Shown here: positions 33,293 through 42,668 of the stretch, piece after piece
How positions within the stretch are numbered: the first letter of the stretch is position 1
How the letters are laid out: each line of letters begins with the position of its first letter
Source of the DNA: Streptomyces sp. JH14
Lineage (GTDB): Bacteria; Actinomycetota; Actinomycetes; Streptomycetales; Streptomycetaceae
Reading direction: 5' to 3'
NCBI RefSeq assembly: GCF_029428675.1
Contig: NZ_JAJNEL010000001.1
Span: 124,001 to 188,000, forward strand
DNA length: 64,000 bases
Made by a program: the position numbers and the translations under genes
Notes under the pieces: model-generated
What the model saw: the letters and a program-made list of their open reading frames with translations, nothing else
What the model was told of the DNA's origin: nothing
The model's database searches: none

Positions 33293-36200
33293 GTGAAACT
33301 CAGACAATCGCGGAAGGCCCTGTCCGCGTTGGCCGCAGCAGCGACACTGCTGTCGCTGGCGGATTGGTCTGCCGTCGCCGCGGAACGGGTACCGAATGCT
33401 CCTCGGGCGACGACAACGCCCTTGGCACCAACCAGAACTGACACTGTGCCGGCTGCCAACCGCGAAGCACTGCTGGGGCCGGACTGGTCCACGTCCGCGG
33501 ACGTGGCGTGGACGACCAGTGGTGACGCGCAGGGCTTCCACATCCTGACGGCACAAAAGAAGGACGGCTACACCTGGAAGACCACCGCCACCCTGTCGGA
33601 ACCGGGGTTCGACGTCGACGCGTGGATCGGCAACGTGTGCGTGACGGGCTCGGGCAAGCGGGCCGTCGTGGTCTACGCGCCACGCACCTTCACCAACAAG
33701 CCGCAGCTCATGGCCCGCGGTGGATTCACGGCAGTGGTGGACCTCGCCTCGGGCAAGGTGACCAAACTGCCGCTCAAGGCGTCGCTGTCGTACTACGACC
33801 CGGGCTGCGGCACCGACGAGTCAGCGGTGCTGACGCAGTCGGGCGGGGACGACATGCCCGGCACGCGTCTGATACGCCTGGACGCCGCCACCGGGAAGCT
33901 GTCCGACCCGGTGAAGGTCACCGGGCAGGTCACCTCCGCGGTGCCGGCGCCCGACGGGACCATGGTGGGCGCCTCCGGCGCCCAGGTGGTGCGGATCTCC
34001 GGTACCGGCACCCGCACGCCGCTGGTACGGACGGACGGCGTGCCCTACCGCCTCACCCCGGACGGCGAGGGCGGCCTGTCCTTCCTCGACAAGCGGAAGG
34101 ACACCACCAAGGTCAAGCGGATCGGCGCCGAGGCCCTCGCGCACCCGGCGGCAAAGCCGGCCGAGGCCGCCGTCCTGGCGCAGGGGCCGGCCGCCGAAAC
34201 CGGCCTGACCCGCAGCGCGGGCACCGTCTACATCACCGGCAGCACCGACCGGCCGCGGGCCGCGAAGGCGCTGCCCTCGGTGGTGCGGCGCCTGGCGAAC
34301 GTACCGAAGGACGCGACCGTCTCCACCCGCGGGGCGTCGGTCATCACCGGCACCACCTGGGGTGACGGCAAGGGGACGATGCTCCTGCAGGGCGACGCCG
34401 ACAAGGCTCGCACGGTGAAGCTGAGCATGACCGTCACCGGCTCGAAGGCGAAGACCTCCTTCGTCGTCGACCCCGAGCGGCACGAGTCCGCCCGTCTGGC
34501 CGAGGGCATGGCCATGTCGCCGGGACTGACCGGCCACGCACAGGCGAAGACGGCCGCCCGCTCGCTGGCGATCGCAGCGTCCTCGCCCACCGACCCGGTG
34601 GAGGACGAGCGGACCTGCTCGGTGCCGCGCAACGACCCGCGCAACCAGGCGATGCAGCCGAAGCCGCGTCAGGTCGAGTGGGCGGTGGACCAGGCGATCA
34701 CGGGCTACCTCAACACGCATGTGCAGCGGCCTGCCAACTGGAAGAACCTCGGCATGCCCGCGTACATGCCCCAGGAGCTCTTCCTCAACCCCGTCGTGGA
34801 CGGCGGCGGCCGCGCCATGGCACAGGTGATGCTGGGGGTCACCACCCAGGAGTCGAACATGTGGCAGGCCGGTCGCGAGGCGGTTCCGGGGGTGACCGCC
34901 AACCCGCTCATCGGCAACTACTACGGCATCGACCTCTACGACGGCGACAGCTCCAACGACTGGGACGTGGACTTCGCCGAGGCCGACTGCGGCTACGGCA
35001 TCACCCAGGTCACCGACCACATGCGCATGGCCGGACGCGAGGACGGCCACGGCGGCGCCGCCTGGGACTACCAGAAGCAGCGCGCGGTCGCCCTGGACTA
35101 CACCGCCAACATCGCCGCCGGCCTTCAGATCCTGGTCTCCAAGTGGAACGAGACCCGCGCCGCCGGTCTCATCGCCAACCACGGCGCCGACGGCCGGCCT
35201 GAGAACTGGTACTTCGCCCTGTGGGCCTACAACTCCGGCTTCCACCCGAACACGGGCGACGGCGCCCCATGGGGCCTGGGCTGGGCCAACAACCCCGCCA
35301 ACCCCGAGTGGGACGCAGGCCGCCTCCCCTTCATGGAGAACGCCGCCGGCGGTGAGAACGCCGGCGCGGCCGCGCATCCCCAGGACTGGCCCTACCAGGA
35401 GAAGGTCCTTGGCTTCGCCGCCCACCCGCCGTCCTTCCTGGAGTCCCCCGGGGTGCTGGTCCCCGCCTTCCGGCCCTCCAGCTGGAACGGCACGAACGAG
35501 GCCGTCGGCGTCAAGGGCAGCGCCCTGTACAACCGGGCCCACGTCAAGGCGCCCGAAGACGCCTTCTGCGTGCCGACCTCGAACGACTGCTTCCCCGGCC
35601 GCATCTCCGACAGCGCGAGCAACGACAACGGCTCCTCCGGCCCCTGCGGCCGGGAAGACTTCATGTGCTGGTGGCACGAGCCTGTCACCTGGAAGACCGA
35701 CTGTCCCACCACCTGCGGCTTCGAGTTCGTCCGCTTCAACAGCAGCTACCCGGAGGAGGCGGACGGCACGGCCTACCCGCCGGTCTGCACCACCACCGGA
35801 CTGCCCGCCGGTGCCCTCATCATCGACGACGTCCCCGAGGACACCCCTGTCGTCCGGCCCGGCTGCTCCAACAGCGGCTGGGACAATGCCGGCACGTTCT
35901 CCTTCGCCTTCTCCAACAACGGTACCGAGTCGGTCTACCCCTCCAAGGCCGACCTGCACCAGCTCGGTGCCGGGTTCGGGGGGCACTTCTGGTTCGGGCA
36001 CACCCGTCTGGCCGACGCCAAGGGAGAGCGGCTGAAGATCCAGGGCACCTGGCGGCTGCGGGACAAGCTCTCCAGTGAGGCCAAGGTCATGGTCCACCTT
36101 CCGGACCACGGAGCCCAGACGCACTACGCCACCTACGAGATCGACACCGCGTACGGCACCGAGCGGCGCCAGATCGCCCAGCCCGGCGACGGCAACCGCT

Positions 36201-37681
36201 GGGTCTCCCTCGGCGCCTTCCGGTTCAACAACACACCCGAGGTCCGACTCGACACCATCGCCTCGGACGGCACCGGTGACGAGGACATCGCGTTCGATGC
36301 CGTGGCGTTCGTGCCCGGCAACTACGACCTCATCCCCGACATCCGTCTGCCGGCCGGGGACCCCAACGCCCCCGAGCCCGCCGACGAGGAGCCGATCCAG
36401 GTCGTTCCCGGTGAGCTCTTCCCCGGGGTCGCGCCCGCCAAGTCGGCGCAGCGCTCCGCCGGGGAGACACCCACGGCCTTCCAGGACTGCCGGCCCGTCA
36501 AGGGCAGCGCACACACCGAGCTGTGCATCGGCCCGGCGAGTGCCGCGGCCGAGAAGAAGGCGCAGGAGGCACCCGTCGGCGTTGCCCGCATCGCCGGTGA
36601 CACCTCATTCTGCTCGGCCAGGTCCGAGGACAAGTACCTCACCCGGACCTCGGCCTGCCTCAAGGACGCCTTCGCGGTGGTGAAGCTGGTCGACGAGGTT
36701 CCGGTGGCGTCGTCCACCTTCACCTACCGGCATGTGATCGACCTGGACATCAGGAGTGGCACCTTCGTCCAGACGGTGTCGCTCACACCCCAGCTGATCG
36801 ACCCGAAGATGCTGGAGGTCGGCCTCAACATCCAGTCGTTCTGTCAGCCCAACTGTTCACCGGCCGGGCCGACGTTCACCGGGGCACCGCTGTGGATCCC
36901 GGGTGACACGCATACGGCTACGGCGACCATCGAGCACAGCTGGACGGGGACGTCGGGCAGCGACCGGATGCACCTCAACTGGATCATCTCCGGCACCGTC
37001 GAAGGGAAACCGACCACCAGCCACGACTACGACGCCGACACCGAGATGACCATCCGGTGCGACAAGGAGGCGAAGGGCGTCAGCGTTCCGGGGTGCGTCT
37101 TCCCCGAGTACACGCCGACGTACGTGGTCAACTCGTACGAGAACCCCTCCGCCGCCGCGTTCTACTGGATCCTGATGCAGAAGCTGCCCAGTCACCCCGG
37201 CAGCAGGGACCACAACCAGCCGCTGAACTATCTGGCGAGCAAGGAGCGACAGGACGCCAACCGGGGCGTGATCTGCCCGAAGAGCGGTGCCGACAAGTGG
37301 GTCGGCAACCCGGAGACACTCCAGTCCGGGTCCTCGGCCAGTTGCGACGAGTACCCCTTCGCCGCCACGTACCAGAGCGGCGGAATGCCACCCCAGCAAG
37401 TGCTGAGCGGCAAGGACTGCACGCAGATGTACGCCAAGCCCCTCAGCAGCGGGTGGACCGTCCTGGAGGACCCGAACTACTCCCGGGTCAATACCTGGAC
37501 GGAGATCTGCGGCCGGGCCACCATTCCCGGTGACGAGAACTCCGGGGCCGCCTGGCGTATCGGGCTCGTCTTCGTGCCCAAGAACCGCATGCTGGACAAG
37601 GACAAGTTCTTCGTGAGCACTCCGGGCTTCGAGGACTGCTCGGACCTGTCCCAGATCTGCTTCATGCGTTCGCGGAGCTGA
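33293..37681 (+). CDS. 1462-residue secreted multidomain protein with lysozyme-like, golvesin-like and NucA/NucB DNase domains
   Basis: GTG 33293 follows GGAG by six bases and a signal peptide comes next (VKLRQSRKALSALAAAATLL, cleavage near residue 29). Residues ~60-400 look like repeated beta strands (propeller-like). Residues ~455-660 resemble a lytic-transglycosylase/lysozyme fold: TTQESNMWQ with E520, CGYGITQVTDHM (566-577) and WAYNSGFHP (644-652). Residues ~860-1010 match the golvesin/xanthan-lyase-like beta domain (GWDNAGTFSFAF to EDIAFDAVAFVPG). The C-terminus (~1270-1445) is NucA/NucB-like, with SRDHNQPLNYL and the hallmark SCDEYPFAATYQSGG (1350-1364). Many cysteines suggest disulfides. 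Together: a secreted wall-binding nuclease, perhaps for DNA recycling in lysed hyphae or for attack. DNase activity is inferred. Confidence 0.8.
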   Translation: MKLRQSRKALSALAAAATLLSLADWSAVAAERVPNAPRATTTPLAPTRTDTVPAANREALLGPDWSTSADVAWTTSGDAQGFHILTAQKKDGYTWKTTATLSEPGFDVDAWIGNVCVTGSGKRAVVVYAPRTFTNKPQLMARGGFTAVVDLASGKVTKLPLKASLSYYDPGCGTDESAVLTQSGGDDMPGTRLIRLDAATGKLSDPVKVTGQVTSAVPAPDGTMVGASGAQVVRISGTGTRTPLVRTDGVPYRLTPDGEGGLSFLDKRKDTTKVKRIGAEALAHPAAKPAEAAVLAQGPAAETGLTRSAGTVYITGSTDRPRAAKALPSVVRRLANVPKDATVSTRGASVITGTTWGDGKGTMLLQGDADKARTVKLSMTVTGSKAKTSFVVDPERHESARLAEGMAMSPGLTGHAQAKTAARSLAIAASSPTDPVEDERTCSVPRNDPRNQAMQPKPRQVEWAVDQAITGYLNTHVQRPANWKNLGMPAYMPQELFLNPVVDGGGRAMAQVMLGVTTQESNMWQAGREAVPGVTANPLIGNYYGIDLYDGDSSNDWDVDFAEADCGYGITQVTDHMRMAGREDGHGGAAWDYQKQRAVALDYTANIAAGLQILVSKWNETRAAGLIANHGADGRPENWYFALWAYNSGFHPNTGDGAPWGLGWANNPANPEWDAGRLPFMENAAGGENAGAAAHPQDWPYQEKVLGFAAHPPSFLESPGVLVPAFRPSSWNGTNEAVGVKGSALYNRAHVKAPEDAFCVPTSNDCFPGRISDSASNDNGSSGPCGREDFMCWWHEPVTWKTDCPTTCGFEFVRFNSSYPEEADGTAYPPVCTTTGLPAGALIIDDVPEDTPVVRPGCSNSGWDNAGTFSFAFSNNGTESVYPSKADLHQLGAGFGGHFWFGHTRLADAKGERLKIQGTWRLRDKLSSEAKVMVHLPDHGAQTHYATYEIDTAYGTERRQIAQPGDGNRWVSLGAFRFNNTPEVRLDTIASDGTGDEDIAFDAVAFVPGNYDLIPDIRLPAGDPNAPEPADEEPIQVVPGELFPGVAPAKSAQRSAGETPTAFQDCRPVKGSAHTELCIGPASAAAEKKAQEAPVGVARIAGDTSFCSARSEDKYLTRTSACLKDAFAVVKLVDEVPVASSTFTYRHVIDLDIRSGTFVQTVSLTPQLIDPKMLEVGLNIQSFCQPNCSPAGPTFTGAPLWIPGDTHTATATIEHSWTGTSGSDRMHLNWIISGTVEGKPTTSHDYDADTEMTIRCDKEAKGVSVPGCVFPEYTPTYVVNSYENPSAAAFYWILMQKLPSHPGSRDHNQPLNYLASKERQDANRGVICPKSGADKWVGNPETLQSGSSASCDEYPFAATYQSGGMPPQQVLSGKDCTQMYAKPLSSGWTVLEDPNYSRVNTWTEICGRATIPGDENSGAAWRIGLVFVPKNRMLDKDKFFVSTPGFEDCSDLSQICFMRSRS

Positions 37682-37696
37682 CCGGCCGCACCGGAG

Positions 37697-37742
37697 CGAG
37701 GTCCGTCCCCGTTCGCCACGGCGGGAACGGGGACGGGCCTCG
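37697..37742. terminator. very strong bidirectional hairpin terminator
   Basis: Perfect 12-bp stem CCGTCCCCGTTC / GAACGGGGACGG, extended after one mismatch by CGAGG / CCTCG; 10-nt loop. Lies between the convergent stops at 37681 and 37830. Confidence 0.85.
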
Positions 37743-37829
37743 GCCGGTGTGCGCCGGCTTGGTGGTCGTGGCGGCCGGATGTGCGGTGACATCCGACCGG
37801 CCGCTGGAGGCGTGGTGGCCGAGCCTGCA

Positions 37830-38405
37830 CTACGCGCGGCCGAACGGCACCGCCGCAGTGGTTCCGTTGAGCAGTACGTCGCGGGGCAGCGAGACTCCGA
37901 AGGCGATCTCCACCGCCCGCAGGAGGGACCGCTGTACATCGCAGTCCTCCACCGCCGTGCCGTCGGGCCGCAGGGCTCCGGCCTCCTGGAGCGCGGCCAC
38001 CATCGGCTCACGGGCCTGTCCGCCCCACTGGTCGGGCTCGACCCCGGGCTCGAAATCGGCGGCTATCCGCCCGTCGCCGGCGTGTACGAACCACCGCGGT
38101 GACGCTCCGGTCTCCAGGAGGCAGAGGGCGTCCGTCCCCGAGGACAGTGCCCGCAGGCGCGGCCGGTCCAGGCCCGTTGCGCTCCAGTGCTCCAGTACCC
38201 ACGCCCACGAGCCGTCCTCGCCGAAGCGAGCGGCCCCACCCCAGTCGTCCTCCAGGGTGAGGAGGTCGGTCTCCGCCGCCGCGTCGATGACGTGGGCCGG
38301 ATCACCACCGAGGGCCGTCACCAACTCCACCCCGGTGACCCCGCGTACGCACGTCAGGCAGTACGTGTCGTAGGCGTCCGCGATCCAGGCAATTCCGTCC
38401 GTCAC
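37830..38405 (-). CDS. DUF6461 family protein
   Basis: 191 residues, GTG start at 38405. The N-terminus DGIAWIADAYDTYCLTCVRGV is the DUF6461 opening, followed by VTALGGDPAHVIDAA, a central GSWAWVLEHWSATGL segment and the DALCLLETGASPRWFVHAGDGRIAADFEPG block. Soluble, no signal peptide. Function unknown for the family; many genomes have several copies near variable loci. It converges on the NucA/NucB protein gene, so an immunity or antitoxin-like role can be imagined, but the opposite orientation and the secreted nature of the DNase make this weak. Confidence 0.82.
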   Translation of the reverse strand: MTDGIAWIADAYDTYCLTCVRGVTGVELVTALGGDPAHVIDAAAETDLLTLEDDWGGAARFGEDGSWAWVLEHWSATGLDRPRLRALSSGTDALCLLETGASPRWFVHAGDGRIAADFEPGVEPDQWGGQAREPMVAALQEAGALRPDGTAVEDCDVQRSLLRAVEIAFGVSLPRDVLLNGTTAAVPFGRA

Positions 38406-38899
38406 TCGCTCTCCGTCTCCTCAGACCCCGAGTGGGGCGACGCCACCGGGCCGCTCCACCGGCCGGTGGCGCCCAACCTACCTGGCGCGGCCGGGCATTC
38501 GAGGACGAGCGTCGCGATGCGGGAGGCCCCTCGGTCCCGCCCGCCGGGCACTGCCGCACTGCACCCTCCGACGCGACCCCACATGCCCGACTTCGACGCT
38601 GCACAGCCGGCACCACGTCGGCACGGAAAGGAGCACAGCTGATGACGTGGGCTTGTGCCGGCTGCGAACCGGCACGGGAATCAGCACCCGCCTCCGAACC
38701 GTGCCGAACACCGCATGCCGGGCAGAGTCCCCGAGCGCCTCGCCGGAGCTCTGGCCAGGGCTCCGCGGCACCCCCATGGTGCCCGCGCGCACAGCGGCCT
38801 CCCGAACTATGGTCCCCCACCACATACGCCCCTGACCTGGCCCTTCCTACGGTGTGGCGACACAGAACCGTCCCCGTCAACCGTCCGGAAGTGGTACCC
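38406..38899. other. 494-bp region between DUF6461 and MHS transporter genes
   Basis: No separate gene called. The MHS frame is open far upstream; ATG 38642 with AAAGGAG eight bases before it would add 86 residues (cysteine/proline-rich, beginning MTWACAGCEP) to the transporter. No promoter elements stood out. Confidence 0.4.
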
Positions 38900-40282
38900 A
38901 TGGCCGCCTCGGCATCCGCACCGCCAACCACCCGCTCGCTCAAGCGCATCGTCGCCGCAAGCCTCATCGGGACCACCATCGAGTGGTACGACTTCTTTCT
39001 CTACGGGTCAGCAGCCGCTCTCGTCTTCCCCAAGCTGTTCTTCCCCGAGTCCGACCCGCTCGTCGGAACGCTCCTCTCCTTCCTCACCTACGCCGTCGGC
39101 TTCGCAGCCAGGCCGCTCGGCGCCCTGGTGTTCGGGCACTACGGCGACCGGCTCGGCCGCAAGAAACTGCTGGTGCTGAGCCTGCTGCTGATGGGTGGGG
39201 CGACCTTCGCCATCGGGCTGCTGCCGACGCATGCCACCGTCGGTGTCGCCGCTCCGGTACTGCTCACGGTCCTGCGACTGGTGCAGGGCTTCGCCCTCGG
39301 TGGTGAGTGGGGCGGGGCTGTGCTCCTCGTATCGGAGCACGGCGATGCGAAGCGCCGTGGGTTCTGGGCCTCCTGGCCGCAGACCGGGGCGCCGGCCGGG
39401 CAGCTGCTCGCGACCGGGGTGCTCTCCGCGCTCACCGCGCTGCTGTCGGATTCCGCCTTCGGGTCCTGGGGCTGGCGCATCCCGTTCCTGCTCTCCGGCG
39501 TGCTCGTGATCGTCGGCTTGTGGATTCGTCTCTCTGTCGATGAATCACCGGTGTTCAAGGCTGCGCTGGCGCAGGCCGAGGCGCGCAAGGGGGCCACCGC
39601 GGCGGCCGAGAAGATGCCGCTCGTCGCCGTGCTGCGGCACCACTGGCGGGATGTCCTCATCGCCATGGGTGCCCGGATGGCGGAGAACATCAGCTACTAC
39701 GTGATCACGGCGTTCATCCTCGTGTACGCGACGACTGCCGCCGAGCTGAGCAAGCAGACGGCACTGAACGCCGTGCTCATCGCCTCCGCCATCCACTTCG
39801 CGGTCATCCCGGTGTGGGGCGCGCTGTCGGACCGGTTCGGCCGCAAGCCCATCTATCTGATCGGCGCGATCGGTGTGGGGCTGTGGATGTTCCCGTTCTT
39901 CGCGCTGATCGACAACCGCAGCTTCGGGAGCCTGCTGCTCGCCGTCACGGTCGGACTCATCTTCCACGGGGCGATGTACGCGCCTCAGGCGGCCTTCTTC
40001 TCGGAGATGTTCGCGACCCGGATGCGGTACTCGGGTGCATCGATCGGTGCTCAGTTCTCGTCGGTCGCAGCCGGTGCCCCGGCGCCGCTCATCGCCACCG
40101 CGCTGCTCGAGAACTACCACAGCTCGACGATGATCTCGCTGTATGTGATCGCCGCGGCGCTCATCACCGTGCTGGCGGTCGTCTGTGCGACGGAGACCCG
40201 GCAGCGCGACCTCGAGAACATCGAGGCGGCGCCGGAGCCGGAGGCGTCCACTGCTGTGACCGCCGACGCCCGTACCGCATGA
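38900..40282 (+). CDS. MHS-family major facilitator (metabolite:H+ symporter)
   Basis: 460 residues from ATG 38900, twelve predicted helices. The first helix has the MHS signature ASLIGTTIEWYDFFLYGSAAALVFPKLFF; loop 2-3 has the MFS motif GHYGDRLGRKKLLV, and the central loop has WGALSDRFGRKPIYL. LVQGFALGGEWGGAVLLVSEH in helix 4-5 is also typical of MHS proteins (ShiA, ProP, KgtP). Likely substrates are organic acids, betaines or shikimate-like compounds, taken up with protons. A longer start at ATG 38642 has the better ribosome binding site but adds non-homologous residues. A strong terminator follows. Confidence 0.9.
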   Translation: MAASASAPPTTRSLKRIVAASLIGTTIEWYDFFLYGSAAALVFPKLFFPESDPLVGTLLSFLTYAVGFAARPLGALVFGHYGDRLGRKKLLVLSLLLMGGATFAIGLLPTHATVGVAAPVLLTVLRLVQGFALGGEWGGAVLLVSEHGDAKRRGFWASWPQTGAPAGQLLATGVLSALTALLSDSAFGSWGWRIPFLLSGVLVIVGLWIRLSVDESPVFKAALAQAEARKGATAAAEKMPLVAVLRHHWRDVLIAMGARMAENISYYVITAFILVYATTAAELSKQTALNAVLIASAIHFAVIPVWGALSDRFGRKPIYLIGAIGVGLWMFPFFALIDNRSFGSLLLAVTVGLIFHGAMYAPQAAFFSEMFATRMRYSGASIGAQFSSVAAGAPAPLIATALLENYHSSTMISLYVIAAALITVLAVVCATETRQRDLENIEAAPEPEASTAVTADARTA

Positions 40283-40308
40283 GCATCTGACTGTGTGAGC
40301 CAGAAAAT

Positions 40309-40343
40309 CGCCGGACGGGCTGATTGGTCGAGCCCGTCCGGCG
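40309..40343. terminator. bidirectional terminator between MHS and Nudix genes
   Basis: Perfect 13-bp stem CGCCGGACGGGCT / AGCCCGTCCGGCG with a 9-nt loop. On the minus strand it is followed by ATTTTCTGG, giving a short U-run for the Nudix transcript. Confidence 0.85.
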
Positions 40344-40370
40344 TCCGCATGAACGGCTGCTACTGGTGCC

Positions 40371-40850
40371 TCACTGCTGCCCGGCGGGCTCGAACCAGGT
40401 GGGTTCGTCCGTGAGCGACTGCTTGATCCGCAAGAGTGCGAACTCGTTCAACGGCGGCAGGGCGTCGACCGGGAACCAGGCCACGTCCAGCGACTCGTCG
40501 TCATTGACGCGCGCCTCGCCCCCGGTCGCGCGGCAGCGGAAGGTGATGTCCAGGAACTGGCACCGGTCGCCGTTGGCGTACTGCACCGGATCCAGCGCCT
40601 GCGTCAGCACCACCCGCTCCGCCACGCAGCGCACGGCAGTCTCCTCGTACACCTCGCGGACCGCCGTCACCGCGGGCTGCTCCCCCGGTTCGCTGATGCC
40701 GCCGATGACCGACCACTTGCCGGTGTCGGCGCGTCTCCCGAGCAGGACCCGGCCCTCGTCGTCGAAGACGACCGCGGTGACGCCCGGCAGAAGGAGCAGC
40801 TGGGTGCCCGCAGTGGCACGGAGTTCGCGGATGAAGTCAGGAGTGGCCAT
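40371..40850 (-). CDS. Nudix hydrolase
   Basis: 159 residues from ATG 40850. Nudix box GGISEPGEQPAVTAVREVYEETAV (given in two parts: GGISEPGEQP, then AVREVYEETAV) fits G-x5-E-x7-REUxEExGU except that T replaces the final G. Upstream beta strand LLLPGVTAVVFDDEGRVLLGRR, and downstream CQFLDITFRCRATGGEARVNDDESLDVAWFP. Close to bacterial proteins annotated as MutT-like or ADP-sugar pyrophosphatases; substrate unknown. It removes nucleoside diphosphate-X compounds. GTG 40856 is a possible start two codons upstream. Confidence 0.88.
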   Translation of the reverse strand: MATPDFIRELRATAGTQLLLLPGVTAVVFDDEGRVLLGRRADTGKWSVIGGISEPGEQPAVTAVREVYEETAVRCVAERVVLTQALDPVQYANGDRCQFLDITFRCRATGGEARVNDDESLDVAWFPVDALPPLNEFALLRIKQSLTDEPTWFEPAGQQ

Positions 40851-40881
40851 GCCCACGACCCTACGTGGCCCGCGCGGCGGC

Positions 40882-42474
40882 TCACCGCCCCTGGCGGACC
40901 CGTACCGACCGGACGGCCGCCCAGCCCAGTCCCCCCACGGCCACGAGCACGAGCAGCCCTTCGGGGAGCGTGCCCAGCCGGGTCGCCGGGGTCAGCGACG
41001 AGCGCAGCGGCACCTCGTCCACCAGCGCGTCCGCGGTGAACATCTTCGTCTGCTGGACGATCGTCCCGTCCGGGCGGATGACCGCGCTGACCCCGCTCGT
41101 GACCGGGACGACGACGGACCTGCTGTGCTCGACGGCCCGCACGCGGCTCATGGCCAGCTGCTGGTACGTCATCTCGCTGCGGCCGAAGGTGGCGTTGTTG
41201 CTGGGGACGGCGATCAGCTGACTGCCGTGTTCGACCGTGTCGCGCACGGCGTCGTCGAAAGCGGCCTCGTAGCAGGTGACGAGCCCCACCTGGGTGCCCG
41301 CGAGGTCGAAGACGCCGACCTTCTTGCCCGGTCCGAAGTCGCGCTGCACCCGGTCGACGTCCGAGCTGAAGATGCGTGCGATCGAGCGCATCGGCATGTA
41401 CTCGCCGAACGGCTGGATGTGGCGCTTGTCGTACGTGGCGACGGGGCCGCCCGCCGGGTCCCACTGGATGAGGGTGTTGCGCAGTTTGCCGGTGTCGGGT
41501 TCGACGACCGCGCCGACCACGGTGGGGGCGTTGATCGCCTTCACGGCGTCGTCGATCACGATCCGCGCGTCCGCGTTGCGGTAGGGGTCGAGGTCGGAGG
41601 AGTTCTCCGGCCACAGCACGAAGTCGGGCTGGGGCACCTTGCCCGCCTTCACCTCGCGGGCGAGCTGTTCGGTGCGGCGTGCGTGGTTGTCGAGGACGGC
41701 GCGGCGCTGGGAGTTGAAGTCGAGTCCGAGGCGCGGCACGTTGCCCTGGACAGCGGCGACGGTGGCGGTGCCGTCCTCCGCCGAGTCGTCGACGAGCGGC
41801 AGCGCGGCCAGCGCCCCGGCGAGGGGTGCGAGAACGGTGACGACCGCGGCTGCGACGGCGGCGCGCGGCAGTTCACCGGTGCTGCGGTACGTGCGGATCC
41901 GGCGCACCGCTTCGCACAGGCCGAACCCGCACAGCACCACGGCGAACGAGAGCAGCGGTGTGCCGCCGACGGCCGCGAGGGGCAGGAATACGCTGTCCGC
42001 CTGCCCGAACGCGATCTTGCCCCAGGGGAAACCGCCGAACGGCACCCTGGCGCGGACCGCCTCGTCGAGGGTCCAGACCGCGGCGGCCCACACCGGCCAC
42101 CAGGCGAGCCTGGACACGGCGGCGATCCCGATGCAGCCCACCGCGACGAACAGCGCCTCGGCGGCGGCGAGCGCCAGCCACGGCACGGGGCCGACCTCCT
42201 CGCCGGTCCAGTGCAGCAGCGGCAGCATGAAGCCGAGACCGGTCAGCAGGCCGAGGCCGAATCCGGTGCGCAGCCGGCGGCCGTGCAGGCACCAGCCGAG
42301 CAGCGCGAAGCCGGGCAGAACCAGCCACCACAGGGGGCGGGGCGGGAAGCTCAGGTACAGGAGCACGCCTGCGAGCAGGGCTGCGGCAGGCCGGACGAGC
42401 CGCGGCAGGAGCCGTCCGCCTCGGGACGCGCGGGCGGACTGCAGGTCGTCGACTGGGGTGATGGTGGCGCTCAC
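40882..42474 (-). CDS. lnt: apolipoprotein N-acyltransferase
   Basis: 530 residues from GTG 42474. The N-terminal half has about six to eight membrane helices (LLAGVLLYLSFPPRPLWWLVLPGFALLGW, LTGLGFMLPLLHW). The C-terminal half is a carbon-nitrogen hydrolase domain outside the membrane with the catalytic triad: glutamate in FVLWPENSSDLDPY, lysine in ATYDKRHIQPFGEY and cysteine in GLVTCYEAAFDD. VPSNNATFG and SRVRAVEHSR are conserved. It transfers a third acyl chain to the N-terminal cysteine of lipoproteins. Actinomycete enzymes are smaller relatives of E. coli Lnt. 20-bp tandem with the Nudix gene. Confidence 0.93.
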   Translation of the reverse strand: MSATITPVDDLQSARASRGGRLLPRLVRPAAALLAGVLLYLSFPPRPLWWLVLPGFALLGWCLHGRRLRTGFGLGLLTGLGFMLPLLHWTGEEVGPVPWLALAAAEALFVAVGCIGIAAVSRLAWWPVWAAAVWTLDEAVRARVPFGGFPWGKIAFGQADSVFLPLAAVGGTPLLSFAVVLCGFGLCEAVRRIRTYRSTGELPRAAVAAAVVTVLAPLAGALAALPLVDDSAEDGTATVAAVQGNVPRLGLDFNSQRRAVLDNHARRTEQLAREVKAGKVPQPDFVLWPENSSDLDPYRNADARIVIDDAVKAINAPTVVGAVVEPDTGKLRNTLIQWDPAGGPVATYDKRHIQPFGEYMPMRSIARIFSSDVDRVQRDFGPGKKVGVFDLAGTQVGLVTCYEAAFDDAVRDTVEHGSQLIAVPSNNATFGRSEMTYQQLAMSRVRAVEHSRSVVVPVTSGVSAVIRPDGTIVQQTKMFTADALVDEVPLRSSLTPATRLGTLPEGLLVLVAVGGLGWAAVRSVRVRQGR

Positions 42475-42668
42475 CCGGCGGAGTCTACGGTGGTCGGCTG
42501 TGCGCGGGGCAGTCGCGTTCGGTGGCCGGAATCGTCCCTGCCGGATCGTTCCTGCGCATTTCCTCCACAAACCCGCACCACTGCCGTTAGCGTGTGCGCC
42601 AGTCGCCGCCGACCGGCCGCCTCCGGCCGTCGCGGACGGGACGGTCACAGTTCGGGGGGTCGGACGTG

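Noticed and set aside
33821..36514. Long minus-strand frame inside the giant secreted protein gene
   Set aside because: Composition is arginine/valine/glycine noise with no domain; the plus frame has strong domain matches.
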